In this document: one piece after another, positions 1 to 6,702 of the stretch
How positions within the stretch are numbered: the first letter of the stretch is position 1
Layout of the letters: each line of letters starts with the position of its first letter
Origin: Candidatus Roizmanbacteria bacterium CG_4_10_14_0_8_um_filter_39_9
Lineage (GTDB): Bacteria; Patescibacteriota; Microgenomatia; UBA1406; GWC2-37-13
NCBI GenBank assembly: GCA_002784505.1
Contig: PFLF01000049.1
Location: 1-10,028 of the forward strand
Direction: 5' to 3'
Length of the DNA: 10,028 bases
The notes under the pieces: generated by a model
The model's input: only the letters and a program-made list of their open reading frames with translations
Databases searched by the model: none
What the model was told of the DNA's origin: nothing
Program-made: the position numbers and the translations under genes

Positions 1-539
1 TACCAACCATACTTTTGTGCAGGTATTTTTAAAAAAGCGCCACATGCCCCCCACAGCAGCAATGAGCCAACAGCGTACATAACACCACTGTTTTTTAGTT
101 TGATTTTTTGTATCCGGTTCAAGTTAAACGTGGTAAAAAATAAGCCAATAAATATGAGCCCAACTGATACCCACTGAGGAATTGTCATGATTTCATGAAA
201 AAAAATAAGGGATAAAAGCAATGCGACTCCACCCCATCCGCCTGAAATGGCAGCAACTAAGGAAGGATTTATTTTTTTTGCAGCTTTGCCAAAAAAATAG
301 TAACCCAAACCCGAGGAACATCCTGCGAGAAGGTTGAAGAGCAGTGGAATTAGAGTAATATTCTGAAATCCGTTATAAAAAAAAGGGAAAAGAATTAACC
401 AAATAAAAATGCGGTACAACGCACTATAAAAAGTAACCGCCCCAGAATCATTATTTCTAAATATTTTTATACTAATGACATCCCCAACCCCCCAGCCAAC
501 ATACGAAAGTATTGCAAAAAGAGTCGACACAATAAGCAT
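1..539 (-). CDS. EamA/DMT-family membrane transporter, N-terminal part (cut by left edge)
   Basis: An open frame runs from ATG at 539 to the window edge with no stop, giving 179 visible codons. The product is very hydrophobic and starts MLIVSTLFAILSYVGWG, with about five membrane helices in the first 135 residues. The stretch HEIMTIPQWVSVGLIFIGLF has the typical end of an EamA repeat (acidic residue, polar turn, then a Gly-containing helix). It is followed by a loop and NSGVMYAVGSLLLWGACGAF, which looks like the start of the second EamA repeat. EamA proteins are usually about 280-300 residues, so roughly the second half lies outside. Family members export or import amino acids, sugars or other small metabolites; the substrate cannot be told here. 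The gene is divergent from the 651 cluster, and a TATAAT box ends seven bases before the ATG, so the mRNA is probably leaderless. Family assignment is fairly secure; substrate is unknown. Confidence 0.85.
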   Translation of the reverse strand, partial: MLIVSTLFAILSYVGWGVGDVISIKIFRNNDSGAVTFYSALYRIFIWLILFPFFYNGFQNITLIPLLFNLLAGCSSGLGYYFFGKAAKKINPSLVAAISGGWGGVALLLSLIFFHEIMTIPQWVSVGLIFIGLFFTTFNLNRIQKIKLKNSGVMYAVGSLLLWGACGAFLKIPAQKYGW

Positions 540-546
540 AGTTTAA

Positions 547-555
547 ATTATATCA
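547..555 (-). promoter_or_regulatory. Extended -10 promoter of the EamA gene
   Basis: On the minus strand the sequence TGATATAAT (555 to 547) is a perfect extended -10 element (TGnTATAAT). No good -35 hexamer stands 16-18 bases upstream, which is usual for extended -10 promoters. The last T of the box is separated by seven bases from the ATG at 539, so transcription would start at or next to the start codon. Confidence 0.65.
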
Positions 556-615
556 AAAGGGCGTTCTAACAACATCATAAAAAATAAAAGTGTAATAGTT
601 TATTAATTGTTTCTG

Positions 616-624
616 TGCTATAAT
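616..624 (+). promoter_or_regulatory. Extended -10 promoter of the 651-6037 surface-protein cluster
   Basis: TGCTATAAT at 616-624 is a perfect extended -10 match. The ATG of the first gene lies at 651, leaving a 5' leader of about 20 bases. No clear -35 hexamer is visible upstream. AGGTG at 630-634 is too far from the start (about 16 bases) to be a normal ribosome binding site. The gaps between the five following genes (37, 25, 1 and 2 bases) suit one transcript from here, although the two wider gaps could hold weak internal promoters. Confidence 0.6.
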
Positions 625-650
625 GAGTCAGGTGCCTCAAGCATCATGTC

Positions 651-1106
651 ATGAAAAAATATCTGATTGTGGCAGCGTTCACCTTCTTTATTACTGCGTT
701 TGTTCTATTGGTACTTCGGGGCCGGGAAGATTACTGGATCTGCAAAAGCGGACAGTGGGTAAAAAATGGTCAGCCCTCATATCCAAAACCAATTGTTTCT
801 TGCGGCATAATGCCGACTTTACCAAAGTCAAAAGAGAAATGTTTAGAGTTGGGGGGTGTTTGGAAAAAGCTGGGGCCCGACCCTTGGGAAACCTGCAACT
901 TCAAGGCGAAAGATCGGGGAAATGTTTGTTACGACTCGAGCGAATGCGAAGGAAATTGTCAGGTTGATTTGTCAAAAGAAGAACTTCGAGAAGGCATGAG
1001 GGGCAAATCATGGATTCGTCACGGACAGTGCTCGGTATGGGTAGTTGAACTGGGGTGTCAAGGAATTGTCCGCGATGGGAAGACGTCTGTTATCTGTTTC
1101 GACTAG
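651..1106 (+). CDS. Ten-cysteine membrane-anchored extracytoplasmic protein, copy A
   Basis: I do not recognise a named family. The 151-residue product has a short basic start (MKKY), one membrane helix at about residues 4-22, and a soluble rest with ten cysteines at 31, 51, 64, 82, 93, 99, 103, 127, 136 and 149. An even number of cysteines outside the membrane suggests five disulfides. Residues 28-51 hold the pattern WxC..G.WVK.G.PSYPKP...C, and residues 64-103 hold C....GGVW...GP.P.ETC.........C.....CEG.C. No lipobox is seen, so the helix is an uncleaved anchor or a signal peptide. The gene at 5582 is a paralogue of identical length: 51 of residues 61-151 are identical with no gap, and all ten cysteines are kept. 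It is the first gene of the cluster. The ATG at 651 is chosen because it gives the MKK-plus-helix start that matches the paralogue. Confidence 0.8.
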   Translation: MKKYLIVAAFTFFITAFVLLVLRGREDYWICKSGQWVKNGQPSYPKPIVSCGIMPTLPKSKEKCLELGGVWKKLGPDPWETCNFKAKDRGNVCYDSSECEGNCQVDLSKEELREGMRGKSWIRHGQCSVWVVELGCQGIVRDGKTSVICFD

Positions 1107-1143
1107 ACATTATAAATTTCGCCCAGATGGCAATTTTAAGATT

Positions 1144-1467
1144 ATGGAAAAAATGATCATTTTTTTACCCGTGATTATATTTTTTGGTATTTTCTTATTG
1201 CTTGTTATAGGATTTTTTGTTTTCATCGGAAAATTATTTATCAAAGGGAAAAACCAGGCATGGATTGGTGAGGTAATCGAAAAAGTTGTTTTTGAAAAAA
1301 AAGATGACGATACCCGCAGGGTGTCGCGACTGTTATCTTTTAAAGTTCGTCTTGAAAACGGAGAAGTACACAGTATCCCGGCAACGGTCGAATTTTACAA
1401 TGCCACAAAAGTGGGTGATAAGCTAGAAAAGAAAAAAGGGGAGCTCTGGCCCAAAAAAATATCATGA
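1144..1467 (+). CDS. Small membrane-anchored protein with a C-terminal beta-rich domain, unknown function
   Basis: The product is 107 residues from ATG at 1144; the frame is open further upstream, but that would overlap the previous gene and put polar sequence before the membrane helix. Residues 4-33 are a long hydrophobic helix. Residues 38-107 form a small domain that looks beta-rich, with W40-I-G-x-V, then an acidic/basic turn (EKKDDDTRR), FKVRLENGEVHSIP, YNATKVGDKLEKKKGELWPKKI. The order 'G.V..K', 'LE.G', 'VGDKL.K' is common to small OB- or SH3-like barrels in uncharacterised membrane proteins, but I cannot name a family with confidence. It has no cysteine, unlike its neighbour. No Shine-Dalgarno sequence precedes it. 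It lies 37 bases after the first ten-cysteine gene and 25 before the next, in the same direction, so it is probably co-transcribed. Confidence 0.7.
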   Translation: MEKMIIFLPVIIFFGIFLLLVIGFFVFIGKLFIKGKNQAWIGEVIEKVVFEKKDDDTRRVSRLLSFKVRLENGEVHSIPATVEFYNATKVGDKLEKKKGELWPKKIS

Positions 1468-1492
1468 TTTTGTTATCAATTTATTTTTTATT

Positions 1493-2026
1493 ATGAAAAC
1501 GGGGATTTTGATTGGAGGAATTATCCTTATGATTATCGGAGGCATATTGATATATTCAATGAATAATAGCAAATACCCACCGAAAGACATAACACCCTCT
1601 CCTCAAACACAATCATCTTCTTCCTCCTCCTCATTTTTAACTTCAAGTCAGGCATCAGTTCCCTTACCACGGGATATAGATATAATCAATAACTTCTTCG
1701 CATTAATCGATGAAGGAAAGGCGAGCGATGCGGTTATGATGATGCCATCAAAAATTACACGCGATGATAGCATAAAACAGGCATTTGGCGTGCAGTTTGC
1801 CGCAATGGACTCAGTTAAGGTTAAAAAAATTGAAGAATCTTCAAGATTAGATTGGACTGATACATGGCATCAATATATGGTTACCATCGATGTAGTTATG
1901 GATCCAAATTCATCTGATGGACCAATTCCTTATTACGGATTTGAAAGAGGCGACAATGTAAGATTTGTTGGTTTGTTAAAAGAAGGAGGGGTATGGAAAG
2001 TTGAGGGGATGGCAACCGGTCAGTAA
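1493..2026 (+). CDS. Membrane-anchored protein with an NTF2-like C-terminal domain, unknown function
   Basis: The 177-residue product has three parts. Residues 4-22 are a Gly/Ile-rich membrane helix. Residues 23-57 are a Pro/Ser/Thr linker with seven consecutive serines (41-47), typical of a surface spacer. Residues 60-177 are a globular domain. The domain starts with a helix (DIDIINNFFALIDEGKASDA) followed by MMPS, then alternating strands (VKVKKIEES, YMVTIDVVM, NVRFVGLLKEGGVWKVEGM). This is the layout of NTF2-like/SnoaL-type alpha+beta cone domains, where 'FF..I.eGk..eA' opens and 'GGvWKVe' closes. That assignment is inferred from pattern only. No catalytic residues can be named; such domains often act as small-ligand pockets or dimerisation modules. 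The stop is 1 base before the next start codon, so translation is probably coupled to the large surface protein. Confidence 0.75.
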   Translation: MKTGILIGGIILMIIGGILIYSMNNSKYPPKDITPSPQTQSSSSSSSFLTSSQASVPLPRDIDIINNFFALIDEGKASDAVMMMPSKITRDDSIKQAFGVQFAAMDSVKVKKIEESSRLDWTDTWHQYMVTIDVVMDPNSSDGPIPYYGFERGDNVRFVGLLKEGGVWKVEGMATGQ

Positions 2027-2027
2027 T

Positions 2028-5000
2028 ATGAAAAAAATAATACTATTTTTATTAGGACTGATTAGTTTATTAGCAGCATCTTACTTGTCTCCAAGATCCA
2101 TTTTTGCCGCTCAGCAAACAGAAGGAGTTTGTTATTCCCAGTGTATAGCCTATAAATTCGTCTGGCAAGGAACTTACTGTTTTGACGAGTTTGAATATCA
2201 CTGTACTGACGACACCGGTAGTACCCTCAAAAAAATCATCTCTTTATTAAAAGATGTTTATGATACTCTAAAAAGTGGTTCCAATGTTGATGATGTATTT
2301 AAAACCTGGTTTATTTGCAAACCACTGATCGAAAATTGTGTGGTTCCCCATCAGAATAATTGTCGGCAAACCTGTAGTCTAGATCAGTATGTCTATTCTG
2401 CGGATCTCTCGGTCGGCCATCCAGAAAGCAGTTTCCACGGCGCCATTTATGATGAAAGCACCGGACAGATCTATTTCAAATTGATCAACAACGGAATGGG
2501 CTATGCTTGGGATATTGATGTTGAGGCAACGAGCGGCCATACAAAAAACCGTGATGGAATCATTCAAAACAATCAACAACTTTTCAAGGAAAAAGTGGAA
2601 CATCTCATCTATCTTGGAGCGAGAAATGGTCCGCCAAAAACATTATCCGACAACGTCAAGGATTTTCTCATAAATGAAGCGCTGAATGGTAAGTATTTGA
2701 AGGGGTTTAAAAAATGGTTGCTTGAGGACGAAAAATCAGATAAAAAAGATTACAACGTACCCAATTACTGGATAAAGGCAATACCATATCACCCAATTGG
2801 TGGAGAACTGAACCGGGTTGTTTTTAAAGTTGACGGAGAAAACAAAATTGCCGAGTACAATGAGCTGAATAATACTTTTGTCCTTGATATTGATCTTCGT
2901 CCGACTCCAGCAAGATTTGCAATTGAGAATTTTTCCCAAAAGCTGATTAACCAAACCATTAATTCTTTTATGGTTAGTTTTAAAGTGAAAAACACCGGTG
3001 AGGAAAATGGTTTGGCAAAAGTAAAAATATTCGAGGGAAAATACGATGAAAATAATACGCCATTTTATGAAACTGAACAAATTGTCATTGGAGAAGATGT
3101 CTTTAATTTCGACACCATCATTAATCTTGATGCAAAAAACGAAACTAAACCGTACTGCGGCAAAAACAAAGAATATGCAATAGTAGTATTTGATGAAGAA
3201 GGCAATAAGATGGAAAGACGTTTTTCCTTACCCATCTACATTGGTTCAGTCAATGGCCGAGTGGAAGATTTGTTTGGTAAAAAAGTTATTGGCGCAACAA
3301 TCAAGTCATCATCCGGTGAAGAAACTATCACTAATGATTCTGGATATTATCACCTAGAAGGAATTACCACACTAGGCAATGTGACCCTTACAGTAACTCA
3401 TCCGGAGTTTTCCAAATCGGAATCTAAGGTGTTGGAATTTAAGTTCGTCAACGAATTTGATGCGTGTGATGATGGTAATTTGAAATTCAACAGTATCAAT
3501 TTTATCCTTAAAGATCAGGATGTAGTGTTTAATGTTCTTGTTAAAGATACTTTAGGAAATTTTATACCCGCTCATGTTTTGGCCAGTAACGCTGACTGGC
3601 GATTTGAACAGGCTGTCAGTGGTTCAACTCCTCTTCCCGGTATGCAACCTGGAGAATATTTTTTTACTGTCTCCGCCCCCGGTTATAAAACAATTGGTCA
3701 AACAATCAATGCTGTTCCCGATAATCAGAATCTGGAATTTAAAATGGAAAAATTGAATGGACGATTGACTGATGGAGGATTGTTCACTCACCCGCCCCAA
3801 CTTTTGTGGCAGATGGAGAGGGGAAGCGAAATTTTATCCCAAGTAGCAGCTACAAAGGATGGTAATGAAATAATGATTTATACAACCAGAAATAAAACCG
3901 ATACAGGAAAACTGTATTTTCTTAACTTGCAAACAGGTACACAGATAAAAGTCGTATCGGGAACTATCGCAACAAAAGGTCAGTCACAAGCTTGTCTTGA
4001 TACTTCCTATGACGGCAACACAACTGCTTTATATGTTCATACCGGCGGCTTTGGTATGGCGCAAGAAACAAGAAATGTAGTGAAATTATTCAATAATCAA
4101 GGGAATGAATTTGGAATGAAGGATTTTCAATCGGGTGGAGGAGCGGGTGAGTGTGATGTGTCTCCTGACGGATTCTATATTCTTCCAGAAAGATTAATGA
4201 ATAAAGGTTTATATGTCTATACTCGTCATGATATCTATGGGTATGAAAACAGCAAGGAAGATGTAGGTTATGCAACGAATGGCGATTTGCATTTTACCAC
4301 AACTAATAATATTGTTGGCAGCTGCCCGAAAATTGATCAGTGTGTTCATACCTTTAACAATACTGTTGTAACAGAAATTGGAGAAGTTAAAGGAGGACGA
4401 GTCTTTAAAATTGATAGCAGTCAAGATGCCAGCAAAATTGCTATTACTACTATCAAAAAAGCATATTTATTTTTCAATGGTGTCAAATCTTGGGAAAAGG
4501 ATATAAAAATTTTCGGTGATGAGGCTGATATTTCGGTTTCACCTGGTGGAGAATACGTGATTTATTCCACTACTTTTCCAACTGATCACTACAGAACTAT
4601 TCGGATATTTACGGATAATAATGTTGATAAAACTCCTTCAGGTCTTCCTCATGCGGGGCGGGAAGATGTGGTTTTTGTCCACGCCAATGATAAAGGTCTT
4701 TATTTTATGACAAATCATCAAAAAACATTAAAGTTTTATAAAGTCGGCAGTTATTCTGTTGAATATAAACCACCAACTGGAGTCCCAACTGTGACAGAGA
4801 ATGCAGCCAGTGGACTATCTTATTATCAAGGTGGTATTTTCAATCAAGCTGATGCTCAGCGCTTTGATCAGTTGGTTGAAGGCTTGGTTTATATTGCCAA
4901 CCGTTCCATCAACCTAGATATGGGTGGTGGAAAGGGAACGCTTTATATAACTGAGGGGACCATTTTCTCGGTTGACCATTACCGCAACCCAGTACTACTT

Positions 5001-5579
5001 AAAGGACAATTAACTGCGGATTTCAATTCTCCCGCTATAATTTATGCGATCAAATTTGACCGATACGACCTGGAGCTTTTCAAAAGAAAACTCGGCCTAT
5101 TTGTTTGGACGAACAAATTACCCAGTAGTGAATATTTTGTCGTCAAAAACATTCACACCAAATTCACAGTTAGAAACAACCCTAATGATTTTAATGTGGC
5201 TGTTGAAAGTGGACAGGTCAACGTACTGGCTGATAAAACAGAAAAAATTATCACCTCCGGCAAGCAAATAACAATCGATGCCAAAAATAACATAAAAGAA
5301 TTGATCTATATTAGCTCAACTATTCTAGTTAGTGTTACTGGTGTTTTCCTTTTAATCGCAAGTGGAATTTTGTTCTATTACCGGAAAACAAAAGTCGGAA
5401 CAAAAATCATCGGTATGTTGAGAACTATTATTACTTTATCATGGAAGTATTTCACAATTCTTATTGTGCATATTTTGAAAGTCATCAAGTTCATTGTCCC
5501 GATTTTATGGAGGGGAATAAAAATTTCTTTTCAGATATTATTTGGTTTTTTAAAAAAAATGGTTAAAAAGAAAAAATAA
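2028..5579 (+). CDS. Large mosaic surface protein: CARDB-like, carboxypeptidase-regulatory-like, beta-propeller and FecR-like modules with a C-terminal membrane anchor
   Basis: The product is 1183 residues from ATG at 2028. A TTG at 2001 in frame is rejected because the ATG gives a proper signal peptide (MKKIILFLLGLISLLAAS...SIFAA). Mature order: a Cys-rich head (Cys 35, 39, 51, 59, 97, 112, 116 among others); a CARDB-like region about 121-290 ending in YNELNNTFVLDIDL, with a long inserted helix-rich part; a second CARDB-like sandwich about 294-405; a carboxypeptidase-regulatory-like domain about 406-471 (GSVNGRVEDLFGKKVIGA, NDSGYYHLEG); a related module about 498-575 ending in a 'SAPGYKT' motif; a beta-propeller-like region about 580-910 with blades marked CDVSPDGFYI and ISVSPGGEYVIY; a FecR-like region about 962-1087 (TKFTVRNN...VAVESGQVNV...SGKQITID); a membrane helix about 1093-1118; and a hydrophobic, Lys-rich tail ending KKMVKKKK. 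Most of the protein should sit outside the cell, tethered near its C-terminus. Function is unknown; binding or sensing is likelier than catalysis, since no enzymatic motif is seen. Confidence 0.85.
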   Translation: MKKIILFLLGLISLLAASYLSPRSIFAAQQTEGVCYSQCIAYKFVWQGTYCFDEFEYHCTDDTGSTLKKIISLLKDVYDTLKSGSNVDDVFKTWFICKPLIENCVVPHQNNCRQTCSLDQYVYSADLSVGHPESSFHGAIYDESTGQIYFKLINNGMGYAWDIDVEATSGHTKNRDGIIQNNQQLFKEKVEHLIYLGARNGPPKTLSDNVKDFLINEALNGKYLKGFKKWLLEDEKSDKKDYNVPNYWIKAIPYHPIGGELNRVVFKVDGENKIAEYNELNNTFVLDIDLRPTPARFAIENFSQKLINQTINSFMVSFKVKNTGEENGLAKVKIFEGKYDENNTPFYETEQIVIGEDVFNFDTIINLDAKNETKPYCGKNKEYAIVVFDEEGNKMERRFSLPIYIGSVNGRVEDLFGKKVIGATIKSSSGEETITNDSGYYHLEGITTLGNVTLTVTHPEFSKSESKVLEFKFVNEFDACDDGNLKFNSINFILKDQDVVFNVLVKDTLGNFIPAHVLASNADWRFEQAVSGSTPLPGMQPGEYFFTVSAPGYKTIGQTINAVPDNQNLEFKMEKLNGRLTDGGLFTHPPQLLWQMERGSEILSQVAATKDGNEIMIYTTRNKTDTGKLYFLNLQTGTQIKVVSGTIATKGQSQACLDTSYDGNTTALYVHTGGFGMAQETRNVVKLFNNQGNEFGMKDFQSGGGAGECDVSPDGFYILPERLMNKGLYVYTRHDIYGYENSKEDVGYATNGDLHFTTTNNIVGSCPKIDQCVHTFNNTVVTEIGEVKGGRVFKIDSSQDASKIAITTIKKAYLFFNGVKSWEKDIKIFGDEADISVSPGGEYVIYSTTFPTDHYRTIRIFTDNNVDKTPSGLPHAGREDVVFVHANDKGLYFMTNHQKTLKFYKVGSYSVEYKPPTGVPTVTENAASGLSYYQGGIFNQADAQRFDQLVEGLVYIANRSINLDMGGGKGTLYITEGTIFSVDHYRNPVLLKGQLTADFNSPAIIYAIKFDRYDLELFKRKLGLFVWTNKLPSSEYFVVKNIHTKFTVRNNPNDFNVAVESGQVNVLADKTEKIITSGKQITIDAKNNIKELIYISSTILVSVTGVFLLIASGILFYYRKTKVGTKIIGMLRTIITLSWKYFTILIVHILKVIKFIVPILWRGIKISFQILFGFLKKMVKKKK

Positions 5580-5581
5580 AT

Positions 5582-6037
5582 ATGAAAAAGATATATATTT
5601 TTCTTATGCTTTTAATTGGTATTATTGTTTTTGTCCTTCTTCGCGGGAATGAAGATACTTGGCTATGTGAAAAAGGGGAATGGGTGAAACATGGAAATCC
5701 ATCATTTCCAAAACCTCTTGTTTTATGTGATGGCAAAGGTGTGCAGGCATTGCCTCATAATAAAGATGATTGTTTGAAGATGGGTGGAGTATGGGAAAAA
5801 CAGGGGCCGGAACCTTTTGAAACATGTGACATCAAAACAAAAGATGGGGGGAGAGGGTGCTCAGATATTAGCCAGTGTGAGGGAACTTGTATGGTAAAAC
5901 TATCTGATGATGAATTCTCAGGAGGAATGAGAGGTAAAACGTTTAAAAAGAACGGAGCCTGTTCATTATGGAGGGTGACCCTGGGATGTTTTGGAATGGT
6001 AAAACAAGGGAAAATGTCCGTAATCTGTGTTGATTAA
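5582..6037 (+). CDS. Ten-cysteine membrane-anchored extracytoplasmic protein, copy B
   Basis: The 151-residue product is a paralogue of the protein encoded at 651-1106. It has an MKK start, a membrane helix at about 4-20, then W27-L-C, GEWVKHGNPSFPKPLVLC, C64...GGVW...GPEPFETC, C93, C99-E-G-x-C103, GGMRGK, C127-S-L-W, LGC136 and SVIC149. All ten cysteines match copy A. From residue 61 to the end the two align without gaps at 51 identical of 91 positions; the membrane helix and residues 50-60 diverge, and the first two Cys are shifted by two residues. The start is 2 bases after the stop of the large surface protein, with no Shine-Dalgarno sequence, so it is probably translated by coupling or from a short AT-rich leader. 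Likely an extracytoplasmic disulfide-rich module; partner and function are not known. Confidence 0.8.
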   Translation: MKKIYIFLMLLIGIIVFVLLRGNEDTWLCEKGEWVKHGNPSFPKPLVLCDGKGVQALPHNKDDCLKMGGVWEKQGPEPFETCDIKTKDGGRGCSDISQCEGTCMVKLSDDEFSGGMRGKTFKKNGACSLWRVTLGCFGMVKQGKMSVICVD

Positions 6038-6060
6038 TCAAACATAAAATAAAACTTGAC

Positions 6061-6627
6061 TTATCGAACTAATCCAAGGGGCATGTACCAGGTAAATGGT
6101 TTGGTACAAACAGGACATTTTTCCGGAGGAGCTTTGCCTTTATATATATAGCCGCAGTTTACACACTTCCATTCAAGTATAGCCTCTGAGTCATACAGTG
6201 TTTTATCATCAAGTTTCCGGGCGATGATGATGTAGCGTTCTTCATGTTTTTCCTCAACCTTTTTTAGTTGTCCGAATAGCCGAATAGCATCGGTCTTCTT
6301 CTCCTGTATTGCCATTTTTTCAAAATCAGGATACATCGTGGTCCATTCATATTTTTCTCCCTCTGCTGCAAGTTTAAGATTATCTGAAGTATTCCCATAT
6401 GCTTTAATATCAAGATTACTTTCAAATGAAAGAGAACCCTTGATCATTTCATATAATTCCTCAGCATGCGCGCGTTCATTATCTGCAGTCTCTTCAAAAA
6501 TACGGGCAATCCACTCAAGTCCTTCCTTGCGGGCAATTTTGGAAAATGTGGTGTATTTATTGCGGGCCATCGACTCGCCAGCAAAAGCTTTTAACAGATT
6601 CTGTTGAGTGAAGGATGATGTTTTCAT
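6061..6627 (-). CDS. rbr: Rubrerythrin (non-haem diiron peroxidase with C-terminal rubredoxin domain)
   Basis: The 188-residue protein is a full classical rubrerythrin. These proteins reduce hydrogen peroxide to water with electrons from rubredoxin or NAD(P)H-dependent partners and protect anaerobes in the cytoplasm. Residues 1-145 are the ferritin-like four-helix domain with the expected diiron ligands: E18 (FAGESMARNKY), E51 and H54 (ERAH), E91 and E94 in GEKYEWTTMYPDF, and E125 and H128 (EEKH). Residues 152-188 are the rubredoxin-type iron site, C155-V-N-C158 and C171-P-V-C174, with the usual aromatic WYMP segment near the end. The ATG at 6627 is preferred over an in-frame TTG at 6633 because a TATAAT box ends eight bases upstream and the family normally starts near here. 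It is convergent with the surface cluster (23 bases between stops) and divergent from the FemAB gene. Confidence 0.95.
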   Translation of the reverse strand: MKTSSFTQQNLLKAFAGESMARNKYTTFSKIARKEGLEWIARIFEETADNERAHAEELYEMIKGSLSFESNLDIKAYGNTSDNLKLAAEGEKYEWTTMYPDFEKMAIQEKKTDAIRLFGQLKKVEEKHEERYIIIARKLDDKTLYDSEAILEWKCVNCGYIYKGKAPPEKCPVCTKPFTWYMPLGLVR

Positions 6628-6635
6628 ATGCAATC

Positions 6636-6641
6636 ATTATA
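6636..6641 (-). promoter_or_regulatory. -10 box of the rubrerythrin gene
   Basis: A perfect TATAAT reads on the minus strand at 6641-6636, eight bases before the ATG at 6627, so the message is leaderless or has a leader of only one to three bases. A TTGACT is present upstream (6655-6650), but the spacing of eight bases is far too short to pair with this -10, so the -35 is uncertain. Confidence 0.55.
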
Positions 6642-6667
6642 CAAAAATTAGTCAAGTATAGGGCTCA

Positions 6668-6676
6668 TGTTAAAAT
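6668..6676 (+). promoter_or_regulatory. Possible extended -10 of the FemAB gene
   Basis: TGTTAAAAT at 6668-6676 matches TGnTAnAAT with one mismatch in the hexamer and lies 26 bases before the chosen ATG at 6703. The surroundings are so AT-rich that other boxes are possible. It shares the 75-base divergent region with the rubrerythrin promoter. Confidence 0.3.
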
Positions 6677-6702
6677 ATATATGTTTAAACAATATTATTC
6701 AT

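Noticed and set aside
623..967. Overlapping plus-strand frame of 114 codons
   Set aside because: Out of frame with the ten-cysteine gene, which has a paralogue and a membrane anchor; no start signal or protein-like composition.
2001..2027. TTG at 2001 as the start of the large surface protein
   Set aside because: It would add nine polar residues (including RGWQP) before an otherwise perfect signal peptide and overlap the previous gene; ATG at 2028 is better.
6030..6041. 12-base perfect palindrome TTGATTAATCAA over the stop codon of the second ten-cysteine gene, as a terminator or operator
   Set aside because: Very AT-rich, no loop and no T-run directly after it, and flanking bases do not extend the pairing. 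Chance is likely in this base composition.
6650..6655. TTGACT on the minus strand as the -35 box of the rubrerythrin gene
   Set aside because: The spacer to the TATAAT is only eight bases, too short for a sigma-70-type pair.
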